Shown: one piece after another, positions 34,552 through 43,077 of the stretch
Layout: the number at the start of each line of letters is the position of its first letter
Position numbering within the stretch: position 1 is the stretch's first letter
Source of the DNA: an uncultured Bacteroidota bacterium
GTDB taxonomy: Bacteria > Bacteroidota > Bacteroidia > AKYH767-A > 2013-40CM-41-45
DNA length: 64,000 bases
Direction: 5' to 3'
Assembly: GCA_937871435.1 (NCBI GenBank)
Contig: CALMQM010000023.1
Span: 1-64,000, forward strand
Notes under the pieces: model-generated
Databases searched by the model: none
What the model saw: the letters and a program-made list of their open reading frames with translations, nothing else
Told to the model about the DNA's origin: nothing
Made by a program: the position numbers and the translations under genes

Positions 34552-34932
34552 ATGATGGCAACTCCTTTAAAAGTATTGGTTGTAGACGATGAACCAGATA
34601 TCGTAGAAATTCTAACCTATAACCTGAAAAAGGAAAATTATCAGGTTTTCGCGGCTTACAATGGCGAGGAAGCGATTCAATCAGCAGGTGTCAATCACCC
34701 TGATTTGATCATCATGGATATCCGAATGCCTGGAATTTCAGGTATAGAAGCCTGCAGAATCATTAAACATGACGATAAAGTAAAAGACATCCCGGTTCTC
34801 TTTCTCACTGCAGATTCAGATGAATACACTACCATGAATGCAATCGATGCAGGAGGTGATCATTTTATTACCAAACCAATTCGTCCATCCCTTCTGATCG
34901 GAATGATCAAAGAATTGGTACAAAAAGCATAA
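34552..34932 (+). CDS. CheY-like single-domain response regulator
   Basis: A 126-aa stand-alone receiver domain. The acidic pocket (D12, D13 in VVDDEPD), the phospho-acceptor D56 (LIIMDIRMPG), the switch threonine T86 (LFLTA) and the invariant lysine K108 (ITKPIRP) are all present, so it should be phosphorylatable. It has no output domain. The next gene, a PhoB-like regulator, begins 1 nt after its stop. No histidine kinase is encoded anywhere in the window. The short leader (about 10 nt from -7 box to ATG) leaves two adjacent ATG codons at 34552 and 34555 as possible starts. Confidence 0.9.
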   Translation: MMATPLKVLVVDDEPDIVEILTYNLKKENYQVFAAYNGEEAIQSAGVNHPDLIIMDIRMPGISGIEACRIIKHDDKVKDIPVLFLTADSDEYTTMNAIDAGGDHFITKPIRPSLLIGMIKELVQKA

Positions 34933-34933
34933 G

Positions 34934-35629
34934 ATGCAAAATCGTTCCCACCAGAATTTTCATGTATTGCTGGTTGCAGAGCCTAAACAAGATATTCACA
35001 GTCTGGATGCCTCTTTAAAGCAATCAGGTTTCCATGTAAGATGGATTGAGAAGTATTCAATGATTCAGGATGAAGTACGCCATCGCGTTCCTGATATCTT
35101 TCTGTTGGATACACAACAAAAAGATCTTGCATGTTTTGAAATATGTCACTCTCTAAAGTCAACTTCTACATTTAAACATAGTAGAATTTTCATTCTTTCA
35201 GAAAAAGTTGATGAAAATACTGAGATAGCTGCCTTCAATTCAGGAGCAGATGATTTTGTTATTCGTCCTGTAAAACCTGAAGCGATGATCAGAAGAATTC
35301 TGGTTCGTGTTGGCGCAACTAAAGATTCCATCTCATTACAATCGAACATCGACAGCAAAATTCATTTTGTGATAGACCGTGAATCCTATGGGGTTTTCCT
35401 CAATCAGCAACAGATTAATGTCTCTCGTAAGGAATTTGAATTACTACATCTGTTAGCGAATCAACCGGGAAAAGTTTTTTCAAGAGATGAAATCTTTAAG
35501 AAAGTATGGAACCGCCACCCGGTAGATAAAGACAGAACAATCGATGTTCACGTATTGCGCCTACGCAGAAAGCTTGGGATGAATTTGATACACACACAAA
35601 AAGGAATAGGATACAGATTCAGTATTTAG
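34934..35629 (+). CDS. PhoB/OmpR-family regulator with a degenerate receiver domain
   Basis: A 231-aa protein with an N-terminal receiver (~10-125) and a C-terminal OmpR/PhoB winged helix (~135-231; NVSRKEFELLHLLANQPGKV, FSRDEIFKKVWNR, DRTIDVHVLRLRRKLG, GIGYRF). The winged helix is intact. The receiver is not: the acidic pair is A15-E16 (VAEPKQD), and the invariant lysine is R111 (VIRPVKP); the acceptor-position D59 (LLDTQQ) and a serine at the switch position (S89) remain. It may not be phosphorylated normally. Location next to the porin-pst-phoU genes and the Pho-box-like arrays points to phosphate control (inference). It is translationally coupled to the CheY-like gene. Confidence 0.88.
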   Translation: MQNRSHQNFHVLLVAEPKQDIHSLDASLKQSGFHVRWIEKYSMIQDEVRHRVPDIFLLDTQQKDLACFEICHSLKSTSTFKHSRIFILSEKVDENTEIAAFNSGADDFVIRPVKPEAMIRRILVRVGATKDSISLQSNIDSKIHFVIDRESYGVFLNQQQINVSRKEFELLHLLANQPGKVFSRDEIFKKVWNRHPVDKDRTIDVHVLRLRRKLGMNLIHTQKGIGYRFSI

Positions 35630-35642
35630 ATTAATAGGTATT

Positions 35643-35656
35643 CGGGGCAGTCCCCG
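35643..35656 (+). terminator. short GC-rich hairpin after the regulator genes
   Basis: CGGGG (35643-35647) pairs with CCCCG (35652-35656) around CAGT. No T-run follows, so this may be a weak terminator or a transcript-stabilising hairpin. Confidence 0.35.
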
Positions 35657-35766
35657 TTGAATTATTAATAATTGGTTCACCATAATCTTAAAAGACTGTT
35701 TTTCATTTGTTTATAAAAACACAAACACCGCTGAGCCTTAATACAAATGCAAGTTTCTGTTCACAT

Positions 35767-35822
35767 TTAACATTCACTTAATATTGAAAACATATTGCAG
35801 TAATTCAGTGGCAGTTTCTTTG
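35767..35822 (+). promoter_or_regulatory. candidate Pho-box array and promoter of the phosphate porin
   Basis: Units TTAACA (35767), TTAATA (35778), AACATA (35789) and GTAATT (35800) lie in 11-bp phase, followed by TTTCTTTG at 35815-35822 (one base off TAnnTTTG). First unit to -7 box is 48 bp, the same as in the regulator promoter. A TTG at 35795-35797 is 17 nt from the -7 box and is a poor -33. Confidence 0.5.
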
Positions 35823-35843
35823 GGGCAAAATTATAACACACCC

Positions 35844-37211
35844 ATGAAACAGAAGTTAACTCTACTCTTCCTCCTTGCTTCCTTGTATGCAAATGGTCTT
35901 TTTGCACAAGAAACAGAAGCCACACCACTGGACACACTCACGAACCACGTCGCGGGCATTCGTCAGGATGTGGATGTTTTGAAAAGAATAAAACTAAGTG
36001 GATACATTCAGGCTCAATTTCAGTACGGAGATTCAACAGGCGCAGCGGCGTACAATGGAGGAGCCTTCAATGCAGGTATAGATAAAAGATTTATGATTCG
36101 CAGAGGTCGTCTGAAAGCTCAATACGATGCACCTGCAAATGACAGAGGGATTTCAACGTCACAGTATGTACTCCAGTTTGATGTAACAGAAAAAGGTCTG
36201 ACTATCAAAGATGCTTATGGAAAATTTACTGATCCATGGTCTGGTTGGTTCTCGATCACGGCCGGTATGCAAAATCGTCCGTTCGGTTACGAAATCCCAT
36301 ATTCTTCCAGTCTTCGTGAATCACCTGAGCGTGGTCGTCTTTCCCAATTGATTTTCCCGGGAGAACGTGATCTAGGAGCGATGCTCAGCATTCAGGGTCC
36401 AAAGACTTCCAACTGGAACTGGATTAAACTTGATGCCGGATTCTTTAATGGAAACGGAGCGCCCGGAGCTGGTGGAGATGTTAGTGACTTTGACAAGAAA
36501 AAAGATTTCATCACTCACCTGGCTATCAACAGAACCAGCAAATCTGAAAAAGTAAAATACGGAATTGGTCTGTCATACTACACGGGAGGTTATCGCATTG
36601 ATACAGTAAACGTGTACAAATTCGGAGTTGATTCTGCAGGTGTGAAAGCATATGTGTTGGATATGAAAAAAGACGATATTAAAAAGGTGAATATCAATAC
36701 ACGTGATTATACAGAAAGAAACTACATTGGAGCAGATGCTCAATTGAGTATTGACTGGAACGCGGGAATAACAACGCTGCGTGCGGAATATATCCAGGGT
36801 GATCAACCATCAGGTTCAGGAAATACCGGCAGCACAAAAAGTATCAACTCTAATTTACCTGTAACAACAGATATCTACAAAAGAAAATTTAACGGAGCGT
36901 ACTTTTACTTTCTGCAGAACATTGCCAGAAGTCCATTTCAGGTTATCGTAAAATACGACTGGTACGATCCGAACACAGAAATTGAAGGAGATGAAATTGG
37001 TAAATCTGTCAGTTCAACAACAGTAAAAACCAATGCAACAGATATCAAATATACTACACTCGGTCTGGGTCTTGCTTACCGTTGGGATGCGAATGTTAAG
37101 TTGACTGCATATTATGATTCAGTAACTAACGAAACTTCTCAAAACTTATCAGGCTACACAAAGGATTTAAAAGATAATGTATTCACACTTCGAATGCAGG
37201 TTAAATTCTAA
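35844..37211 (+). CDS. phosphate-selective porin (OprP/OprO family)
   Basis: A 455-aa outer-membrane porin. The ATG at 35844 is chosen over an in-frame start at 35784 because it directly begins the signal peptide (KQKLTLLFLLASLYANGLFAQ) and because the predicted promoter lies between the two. A short coiled segment (LDTLTNHVAGIRQDVDVLKR) precedes the barrel. Barrel features include GYIQAQFQYGD, KRFMIRRGRLKAQYDAP, QNRPFGYEIPYSSSLRESPE and RGRLSQLIFPGERDLGA, all typical of the family, and the chain ends in the aromatic FTLRMQVKF. It should carry phosphate or other anions across the outer membrane, ahead of the adjacent Pst system. Confidence 0.9.
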   Translation: MKQKLTLLFLLASLYANGLFAQETEATPLDTLTNHVAGIRQDVDVLKRIKLSGYIQAQFQYGDSTGAAAYNGGAFNAGIDKRFMIRRGRLKAQYDAPANDRGISTSQYVLQFDVTEKGLTIKDAYGKFTDPWSGWFSITAGMQNRPFGYEIPYSSSLRESPERGRLSQLIFPGERDLGAMLSIQGPKTSNWNWIKLDAGFFNGNGAPGAGGDVSDFDKKKDFITHLAINRTSKSEKVKYGIGLSYYTGGYRIDTVNVYKFGVDSAGVKAYVLDMKKDDIKKVNINTRDYTERNYIGADAQLSIDWNAGITTLRAEYIQGDQPSGSGNTGSTKSINSNLPVTTDIYKRKFNGAYFYFLQNIARSPFQVIVKYDWYDPNTEIEGDEIGKSVSSTTVKTNATDIKYTTLGLGLAYRWDANVKLTAYYDSVTNETSQNLSGYTKDLKDNVFTLRMQVKF

Positions 37212-37258
37212 TCATTAAATTAAACAACAGTTCAAAACTTATTCAAATAAACATCAAA

Positions 37259-38077
37259 ATGAAAAAATTACTGGTATTAGCAATCACTCTGGGCTTATCT
37301 GCAGCCGGTTTTGCTCAAAAGATTGTAATCAAAGGAAGTGATACTGTACTGCCATTATCACAGAAAGAAGCGGAAACATTCATGAAAAAGAATTCCGGAA
37401 AAAGTGTCACCGTTGTTGGTGGAGGTAGCGGAGTCGGCATTTCAGCTTTGATTGATAATTCAACTGACATTGCAATGTCTTCCAGAAAAATGAAGATGGA
37501 TGAAAGAATGAAACTTCAGGATGCAGGTCGTGCATTCAAAGAAGTGATCATTGCTAATGATGCTTTGTCAGTAATCGTGAACCCTTCCAACAAAGCAGCC
37601 AAACTCACGCGTGAACAACTGGAAGGTATCTTCACCGGAAAAATTAAAAACTGGAAAGAAGTTGGCGGGGATGATATGCAGATCATTGTGTATTCACGTG
37701 AAACCAGTTCCGGAACCTATGAATTCTTCAAGGAACATGTGATGAACCGTAAAAACTATGCAAGTTCTGTATTGAACATGCCTGCTACAGGTGCAATCAT
37801 TCAATCCGTTAGTCAGACGAAAGGTGCAATCGGTTATGTTGGACTTGCTTATCTCACTAAAGATGTAAAGGATGTGGCTGTTTCTTATGATAAAGGAAAA
37901 ACATATGTGAATGCTTCTGTAGAAGCTGCAAGGAACAAAACCTACCCAATCGTTCGTCCACTTTATTATTATTATCCTACATCCAAAGAAGCAAGTATAA
38001 AACCATATCTTGATTTTGTACTCAGTCCGGAAGGCCAGGAGATTGTCAATAAAGTGGGATATATCTCTCTTAAATAA
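37259..38077 (+). CDS. pstS: phosphate ABC transporter, periplasmic binding protein PstS
   Basis: A 272-aa periplasmic protein with signal peptide (KKLLVLAITLGLSAAGFAQ). Phosphate-contact segments are visible: KGSDTVLPLSQ (~25-35), GGGSGVGI (~54-61), SSRKMK (~74-79) and SRETSSGTYEFFKEHV (~146-161). The block LTREQLEGIFTGKIKNWKEV (~116-135) is standard for PstS-like proteins. It follows the porin by 47 nt, so the two are probably co-transcribed. A cluster of hairpins separates it from pstC. Confidence 0.95.
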   Translation: MKKLLVLAITLGLSAAGFAQKIVIKGSDTVLPLSQKEAETFMKKNSGKSVTVVGGGSGVGISALIDNSTDIAMSSRKMKMDERMKLQDAGRAFKEVIIANDALSVIVNPSNKAAKLTREQLEGIFTGKIKNWKEVGGDDMQIIVYSRETSSGTYEFFKEHVMNRKNYASSVLNMPATGAIIQSVSQTKGAIGYVGLAYLTKDVKDVAVSYDKGKTYVNASVEAARNKTYPIVRPLYYYYPTSKEASIKPYLDFVLSPEGQEIVNKVGYISLK

Positions 38078-38110
38078 ATTCGCTTTTTGGTTTAGTTTCC
38101 TGCAATACAA

Positions 38111-38176
38111 AATTCATCCCATGAATTTTGAAACAGCGGTAGTGAAAATTCACTACTGCTGTTTGCATAAGCAAAC
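38111..38176 (+). other. three consecutive hairpins between pstS and pstC
   Basis: AATTCAT/ATGAATT (38111-38127, loop CCC); a 16-bp stem with one G-T pair, 38131-38146 with 38149-38164 (arms AAACAGCGGTAGTGAA and TTCACTACTGCTGTTT, 2-nt nominal loop); and GTTTGC/GCAAAC (38161-38176, loop ATAA), which competes with the second for four bases. No T-run follows. They may protect the 3' end of pstS mRNA or slow the polymerase, making PstS more abundant than the permease (inference). Confidence 0.65.
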
Positions 38177-38224
38177 GAAATCTGTTACAGCAGTGTAAAA
38201 ATAACATTAACAACAAACAATACC

Positions 38225-39430
38225 TTGAAGAATTTTCTTAAACGGCTCAGCGAAAAAACAACAGAAGGTTTTTTGATGATCAGTGGATCCATCACAACCT
38301 TAACGGTGCTGCTTATTGTAATCTTTCTTTTTAGGGAAGGTCTTGGTTTATTTACAACATCTCCTCTGGAAAACCGGAATGTAATAGTTGTGAATAAAAA
38401 TAATCCGATTGAACATTTAACTGCAAGGCAAATCAAAGAAATCTTTGATCAACAGATCACAAACTGGAAAGATGTTGGTGGAAAAAATGACACAATCATT
38501 TTATTTACAATCAATGATCTTTCTACTTATTTTTCTGATGAAGAGATTGGAGAAAATTTCGAATACCTTCCTGAGAAACTGAATACACTGGTTGATAGTA
38601 TTCCGAATTTGCTTGCAGTTTACACAGACAAATACCTTGTTAAGGACATAAAAGGAAAACTTGTCAAAGTTGATAAGAACAACATTCCGGATTTTCTTTT
38701 GGGAAAAGAATGGTTCCCGACTGCAGAACCTGCAGTTCAACTGGGTGTACTTCCTTTAATTCTCGGAACGCTTTTAGTTTCTGTATTCGCGATACTTTTT
38801 GCATTACCTATTGGGATTGCAACATCAATTTACATGGCAGAAGTTGCGAATGAAAAAGTCAGAAAAATTCTAAAGCCTATCATTGAATTGTTAGCCGGAA
38901 TTCCATCTGTGGTTTACGGTTTCTTTGGTTTGATAGTAATAGTTCCTCTGATTCATGATGTCTTTAACCTGCCGGTGGGTGAAACAGCACTCGCAGGATC
39001 AATTGTTTTGGCAATCATGGCTCTTCCCACAATTATTACTGTGTCGGAAGATGCTATTCGAAATACTCCGAGAAGTATGAAAGAGGCTTCTCTTGCACTC
39101 GGAGCAAATCGCTGGCAAACGATTCATCGGGTTGTACTGCCCTACTCTATGTCAGGGATCACTGCCGCCGCTATCCTCGGTATTGGAAGAGCTATTGGTG
39201 AAACTATGGCTGTATTGATGGTAACCGGAAATGCAGCTGTAATGCCGCATTCACTTTTGCAGCCAGTACGGACAATTCCTGCAACCATTGCAGCAGAATT
39301 GGGTGAGGCTCCTCAAGGCGGTGTGCATTATAAGGCATTGTTTGCGCTTGGGTGTATTTTATTTATTCTGACACTTGTGATCAACCTGTGGGTCGAATAC
39401 ATTTCATCCAAAAGAAAATTGAATAAATAG
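38225..39430 (+). CDS. pstC: phosphate ABC transporter permease PstC with a PstS-like periplasmic insertion
   Basis: A 401-aa inner-membrane permease. The TTG at 38225 is taken as start because it supplies the basic N-terminus (KNFLKRLSEKTTEGFL) before span 1 (~18-40). Between span 1 and the permease core (from ~170: VLPLILGTLLVSVFAILFAL) is a periplasmic region of about 125 residues. Its part ~52-96 (LTARQIKEIFDQQITNWKDV) closely resembles residues ~101-147 of the PstS next door. The core has the EAA-type loop (EASLALGANRWQTIHRVVLP) and AGIPSVVYGFFGLI. It is longer than enterobacterial PstC (about 320 aa) because of this region. It pairs with PstA, whose start is 9 nt downstream. Confidence 0.93.
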   Translation: MKNFLKRLSEKTTEGFLMISGSITTLTVLLIVIFLFREGLGLFTTSPLENRNVIVVNKNNPIEHLTARQIKEIFDQQITNWKDVGGKNDTIILFTINDLSTYFSDEEIGENFEYLPEKLNTLVDSIPNLLAVYTDKYLVKDIKGKLVKVDKNNIPDFLLGKEWFPTAEPAVQLGVLPLILGTLLVSVFAILFALPIGIATSIYMAEVANEKVRKILKPIIELLAGIPSVVYGFFGLIVIVPLIHDVFNLPVGETALAGSIVLAIMALPTIITVSEDAIRNTPRSMKEASLALGANRWQTIHRVVLPYSMSGITAAAILGIGRAIGETMAVLMVTGNAAVMPHSLLQPVRTIPATIAAELGEAPQGGVHYKALFALGCILFILTLVINLWVEYISSKRKLNK

Positions 39431-39439
39431 CATAACATT

Positions 39440-40294
39440 ATGAAAAAGCAAACCAAAGAAATAGTTGCTTTCTGGACCTTCAGGATCCTCAGTATACTTG
39501 TACTTGGTGTATTGGTTTGGATCCTTGAATTCATTTTTGTGAGAGGATGGCATATGTTGAACTGGGATTTCCTGACAAAGATGCCCGAAGATGGAATGAC
39601 AAAAGGGGGAATTTATCCTGCTATTATAGGTACTTTGTATCTGGTTGCAGGTTCTATGTTGTTTGCATTCCCGATTGGTGTGATGGCAGGAATTTATATC
39701 AATGAATACACGAAAGATTCCTGGTTTAAACGGTTTATGAAATTAATGACCAACAATCTTGCTGGAATTCCTTCAATTGTATTTGGATTATTTGGAATGT
39801 CGTTGTTTGTGAAAACACTCGGATTCGGTGATTCAATTCTTGCAGGTTCACTTACTTTGGGTTTGCTCGCTTTACCTGTGGTGATCCGTGTGACAGAAGA
39901 AGCATTGCTTGCAGTGGATGATAGCTTTCGACAAGGAAGCCTTGCTCTCGGAGCTACAAAATTACAAACCATACGTAAGGTGGTTCTGCCAATAGCAATG
40001 CCTAATATTCTGACCGGATTGATTCTTTCCATAGGACGAGTATCAGGCGAAACTGCTCCGATATTATTTACAGTTGCTGCATATTTCTTACCTAAACTAC
40101 CCTCATCCATTTTCGATCAAGTGATGGCCCTTCCTTACCATTTGTATGTAATTTCAACAAGTGGAACTAAAGTGGAAGAATCCCGTGACATGGCTTATGG
40201 AACAGCACTAGTGCTTGTTTTGTTTGTATTGATTTTAAATCTGATTGCAAATGCAATGAGAAGATACCTGGGTAAAAAAGTAAAAATGAACTAA
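39440..40294 (+). CDS. pstA: phosphate ABC transporter permease PstA
   Basis: A 284-aa permease with six predicted spans. Typical PstA blocks are GIYPAIIGTLYLVAGSMLFA, FPIGVMAGIYINEYT, NLAGIPSIVFGLFGMSLFV and the cytoplasmic coupling loop QGSLALGATKLQTIRKVVLP. It forms the channel with PstC. It lies 9 nt after pstC and 25 nt before pstB, in a clear operon. Confidence 0.95.
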   Translation: MKKQTKEIVAFWTFRILSILVLGVLVWILEFIFVRGWHMLNWDFLTKMPEDGMTKGGIYPAIIGTLYLVAGSMLFAFPIGVMAGIYINEYTKDSWFKRFMKLMTNNLAGIPSIVFGLFGMSLFVKTLGFGDSILAGSLTLGLLALPVVIRVTEEALLAVDDSFRQGSLALGATKLQTIRKVVLPIAMPNILTGLILSIGRVSGETAPILFTVAAYFLPKLPSSIFDQVMALPYHLYVISTSGTKVEESRDMAYGTALVLVLFVLILNLIANAMRRYLGKKVKMN

Positions 40295-40319
40295 TCTCAT
40301 CAAATTGAAATTCTGAAAA

Positions 40320-41078
40320 ATGAATAAAATCGAAAGTCATAATGTACATCTGTATTATGGAGAATTCCATGCTTTGAAAGGCATTAGCATGTCCATCAAA
40401 GCCAATACAGTCACTGCTTTAATCGGACCTTCAGGATGCGGGAAATCTACTTATCTGCGACTCTTCAATAGAATGAATGACCTCATTGATGATGTAAAAA
40501 TTGAAGGTGATATCCTGATCGATGGAAAAGACATTTACAAAAAGAATATCGGTATGCGTATCGATGAATTGCGCAAAGAAGTAGGAATGGTTTTTCAAAA
40601 ACCCAATCCATTTCCAAAGTCAATTTTTGAAAATGTCGCATATGGTTTGAGAGTAAACGGAATCGACCACAAAACGTACATTGAAGAAAGAGTAGAAACA
40701 TCGCTGCGACAGGCTGCCCTCTGGGAAGAAGTTAAAGACAAATTAAAAAAATCCGCATTCGAATTATCAGGTGGACAGCAACAAAGATTATGTATCGCCA
40801 GAGCTTTGGCCATAGAACCATCTGTTTTATTAATGGACGAACCTGCTTCGGCTCTGGATCCAATATCCACTTCCAAAATAGAAGAATTGATCTATGAACT
40901 CAAATCGAAATACACAATTATCATTGTCACACACAACATGCAACAGGCAGGACGTGTGAGTGATAAGACGGCGTTTTTCTATCTTGGTGATTTGATCGAA
41001 TACGATGATACACCTGTTATCTTTACCAATCCAAGTGATCCCCGTACTCAAAGTTATGTTACGGGTAGATTTGGATGA
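40320..41078 (+). CDS. pstB: phosphate ABC transporter ATP-binding protein PstB
   Basis: A 252-aa ATPase. Walker A is GPSGCGKST (~36-44), the Q-loop region is [20 protein letters not shown] (~88-107), the signature is [15 protein letters not shown] (~149-163) and Walker B is [12 protein letters not shown] (~169-180), followed by the H-loop [10 protein letters not shown]. It drives phosphate import through PstCA. All motifs are complete. Confidence 0.97.
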   Translation: MNKIESHNVHLYYGEFHALKGISMSIKANTVTALIGPSGCGKSTYLRLFNRMNDLIDDVKIEGDILIDGKDIYKKNIGMRIDELRKEVGMVFQKPNPFPKSIFENVAYGLRVNGIDHKTYIEERVETSLRQAALWEEVKDKLKKSAFELSGGQQQRLCIARALAIEPSVLLMDEPASALDPISTSKIEELIYELKSKYTIIIVTHNMQQAGRVSDKTAFFYLGDLIEYDDTPVIFTNPSDPRTQSYVTGRFG

Positions 41079-41145
41079 TCTGACTCATACTCAGTATTAA
41101 TAACATTAAAATAAACTTACCTATTATCTATCCATCCAAAATCAC

Positions 41146-41820
41146 ATGACTCATTTAGATGTTGAATTGAAAAGACTGAAAGAAGAGAAACTTGAAATGT
41201 TTGATCTGGTAATTCTTCAGTTGAACAAGGCGAAGTCCTCATTTTTACAAATGGATAAAGCACTTGCAAGAGAAGTAAATTTCAATGAAAAGAGAGTTAA
41301 TGCTCTTGAATTAAAGATCGACAAAGATTGTGAAAACATCTTTGCACTGTTTAATCCGGTAGCGATTGATCTTCGATTTGTTCTCGCTGTGCTGAAAATT
41401 AATTCCAATCTCGAAAGAATCGGAGATATTGCTGATGGAATTGCGAGATATGTTGCACAAACAGAGACACCCTTTGATCCGGAACTACTGAAAGTTACAC
41501 GATTGGAAGAAATGTGGAATACTGCTATTGAAATGCTGTCGGATGTCAGACTCGCTTTTGAAGCTGACAATGCAAAGATGTCCCGGGAAGTATTCAAAAA
41601 GGATGATGTACTGGATGAAATCAACAGCAATGCAAATGATGTGATTGAAACTTATATCAAATCTCACCCTGACAAAATAAGTCAGGCACTTCACATTGTT
41701 TCTTCCATCCGGAAATTGGAAAGAACAGGTGATCAGACAAAAAACATAGCAGAAGAAATTATTTTCTTTTTAGAAGCTAAGGTGCTGAAACACTTATCGG
41801 AAAAAGCGAAGAGTGAATAA
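41146..41820 (+). CDS. phoU: phosphate-signalling regulator PhoU
   Basis: A 224-aa all-helical cytosolic protein with the duplicated three-helix bundle of the family. Metal-binding and core motifs are visible in both halves: ALELKIDKDCENIFALFNP, VAIDLRFVLAVLKINSNLERIGDIAD (about 75-100) and SSIRKLERTGDQTKNIAEEI (~187-206). PhoU normally links Pst transport state to the PhoR kinase and limits phosphate uptake. It follows pstB by 67 nt. No PhoR gene is in the window. The gene converges with pyrD across 36 nt with no hairpin. Confidence 0.95.
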   Translation: MTHLDVELKRLKEEKLEMFDLVILQLNKAKSSFLQMDKALAREVNFNEKRVNALELKIDKDCENIFALFNPVAIDLRFVLAVLKINSNLERIGDIADGIARYVAQTETPFDPELLKVTRLEEMWNTAIEMLSDVRLAFEADNAKMSREVFKKDDVLDEINSNANDVIETYIKSHPDKISQALHIVSSIRKLERTGDQTKNIAEEIIFFLEAKVLKHLSEKAKSE

Positions 41821-41856
41821 TTCTTCTTTTCTTTTTGATTTTAATGTACAATTACG

Positions 41857-42942
41857 TCAGGCATGATAACCTCCCTGATTCTTTAGTGCTTTATTAATTC
41901 TTTTAATGAGAATGGGGCCTTCATAGATGAATCCGGTATACAATTGCACCAGACTTGCACCCGCATTGAGTTTTTCAATTGCATCATGTGCAGAATGAAT
42001 TCCCCCTACACCGATAACCGAAAATCTCTTTTGGGATTTTTCTGATAAGTACTTTATCACTTCTGTAGCCCGGTTACGCAAAGGTTTTCCACTCAATCCT
42101 CCGGCTCCAATATGATTGATCTCATTTATTTCTGTCTTCAATCCGGATCTTGAGATAGTCGTGTTGGTAGCAATTACACCATCCAAATTTGTTTCCAATG
42201 TCACCTCAACAATTTCATCCAATTGTGTGACAGATAAATCAGGTGCTATTTTCAGGAAAAGTGGTTTGATTTTTTTTCCATTGTGTCCATTTGAAAGTCC
42301 TGATCCTGCCAATTCTTTATTCAGGTTTTGCAAGTGTCTCAGGATTTTCAATAAAGGTTCCTTTTCCTGAAGTGCTCTCAGATCCGGAGTATTGGGTGAG
42401 CTTACATTTACCACAAAGTAATCTACATAGTTGTACAAAGCACGAAAACAGTAATCATAATCATCTACTGCATTTTCATTTGGCGTAATTTTATTTTTTC
42501 CGATGTTCCCTCCTACTACCACATTTGGAGGTCTTTTCTTCAAACGTTTCACCATCGCTTCAACACCCTCATTGTTGAATCCCATTCTGTTGATGATAGC
42601 TTCATCTTTTTTCAGACGAAACATTCGTGGCTTAGGGTTGCCTGGTTGAGGCTGAGGTGTTACTGTTCCAACTTCAATAAAACCGAATCCGAGTGCTGCT
42701 AAGGCTTCAATCATCTTCGCGTCTTTATCAAATCCTGCGGCAAGGCCAACAGGATTGGGAAAACGCAGTCCAAAAAGTTCCCTTTCTGTTGATTTATCCG
42801 TGGTTCCATACATCGCCCGAAGGATTGATTTCATACCGGGAATCCGGATCAAAATGCATAACACACGAACTACAAAATGATGTATTGTCTCCGGATCAAT
42901 CAGAAAAAAAACCGGACGAATTAACCTGGTATACCAACTCAT
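41857..42942 (-). CDS. pyrD: dihydroorotate dehydrogenase (quinone), class 2
   Basis: A 361-aa enzyme that oxidises dihydroorotate to orotate with quinone as acceptor, the fourth step of pyrimidine synthesis, on the inner face of the cytoplasmic membrane. The N-terminal helical quinone-docking extension ([20 protein letters not shown]) marks class 2. FMN and substrate segments follow: [62 protein letters not shown] (catalytic serine in NVSSPNT), [13 protein letters not shown] and [10 protein letters not shown]. The ATG at 42942 is preferred over a TTG 9 nt upstream, which overlaps the -7 box. Confidence 0.95.
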   Translation of the reverse strand: MSWYTRLIRPVFFLIDPETIHHFVVRVLCILIRIPGMKSILRAMYGTTDKSTERELFGLRFPNPVGLAAGFDKDAKMIEALAALGFGFIEVGTVTPQPQPGNPKPRMFRLKKDEAIINRMGFNNEGVEAMVKRLKKRPPNVVVGGNIGKNKITPNENAVDDYDYCFRALYNYVDYFVVNVSSPNTPDLRALQEKEPLLKILRHLQNLNKELAGSGLSNGHNGKKIKPLFLKIAPDLSVTQLDEIVEVTLETNLDGVIATNTTISRSGLKTEINEINHIGAGGLSGKPLRNRATEVIKYLSEKSQKRFSVIGVGGIHSAHDAIEKLNAGASLVQLYTGFIYEGPILIKRINKALKNQGGYHA

Positions 42943-42948
42943 AAGTGC

Positions 42949-42956
42949 CAAAATTA
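42949..42956 (-). promoter_or_regulatory. -7 box of pyrD, close to a leaderless start
   Basis: TAATTTTG on the minus strand matches TAnnTTTG exactly and ends 6 nt before the pyrD ATG. Transcription would begin within one to a few bases of the start codon. A -33 TTG at standard spacing is not seen. Confidence 0.45.
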
Positions 42957-43040
42957 ATCATTTGAACCAATTAAGGGCATATGAAAATCAACGATTTAGA
43001 AGAAAGGAAATGTGTTCTTTTGCTTTTCATCCGCCAATAT

Positions 43041-43077
43041 TTACGTATATATAAATTATTTTTTAGATTTGCCTAAA
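43041..43077 (+). promoter_or_regulatory. mntR promoter overlapped by an MntR/DtxR-type operator
   Basis: TAGATTTG (43064-43071) is a perfect -7 box, with TTA 20 nt upstream at 43041-43043. The 16-bp inverted repeat TTTAGATTTGCCTAAA at 43062-43077 covers this box. TTTAG-N6-CTAAA is the half-site layout of DtxR/MntR operators. Binding would block polymerase, so the repressor probably controls its own gene and the transporter behind it when metal is plentiful. A second, looser ATTAG...CTAAT pair lies just downstream (about 43085-43106). Confidence 0.65.

Noticed and set aside
37694-38110. 138-codon minus-strand open frame over pstS
   Set aside because: Antisense to conserved PstS sequence; composition is Ile/Phe/Cys-rich and unlike a real protein.
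39694-40110. 138-codon minus-strand open frame over pstA
   Set aside because: Antisense shadow of membrane-spanning PstA segments.
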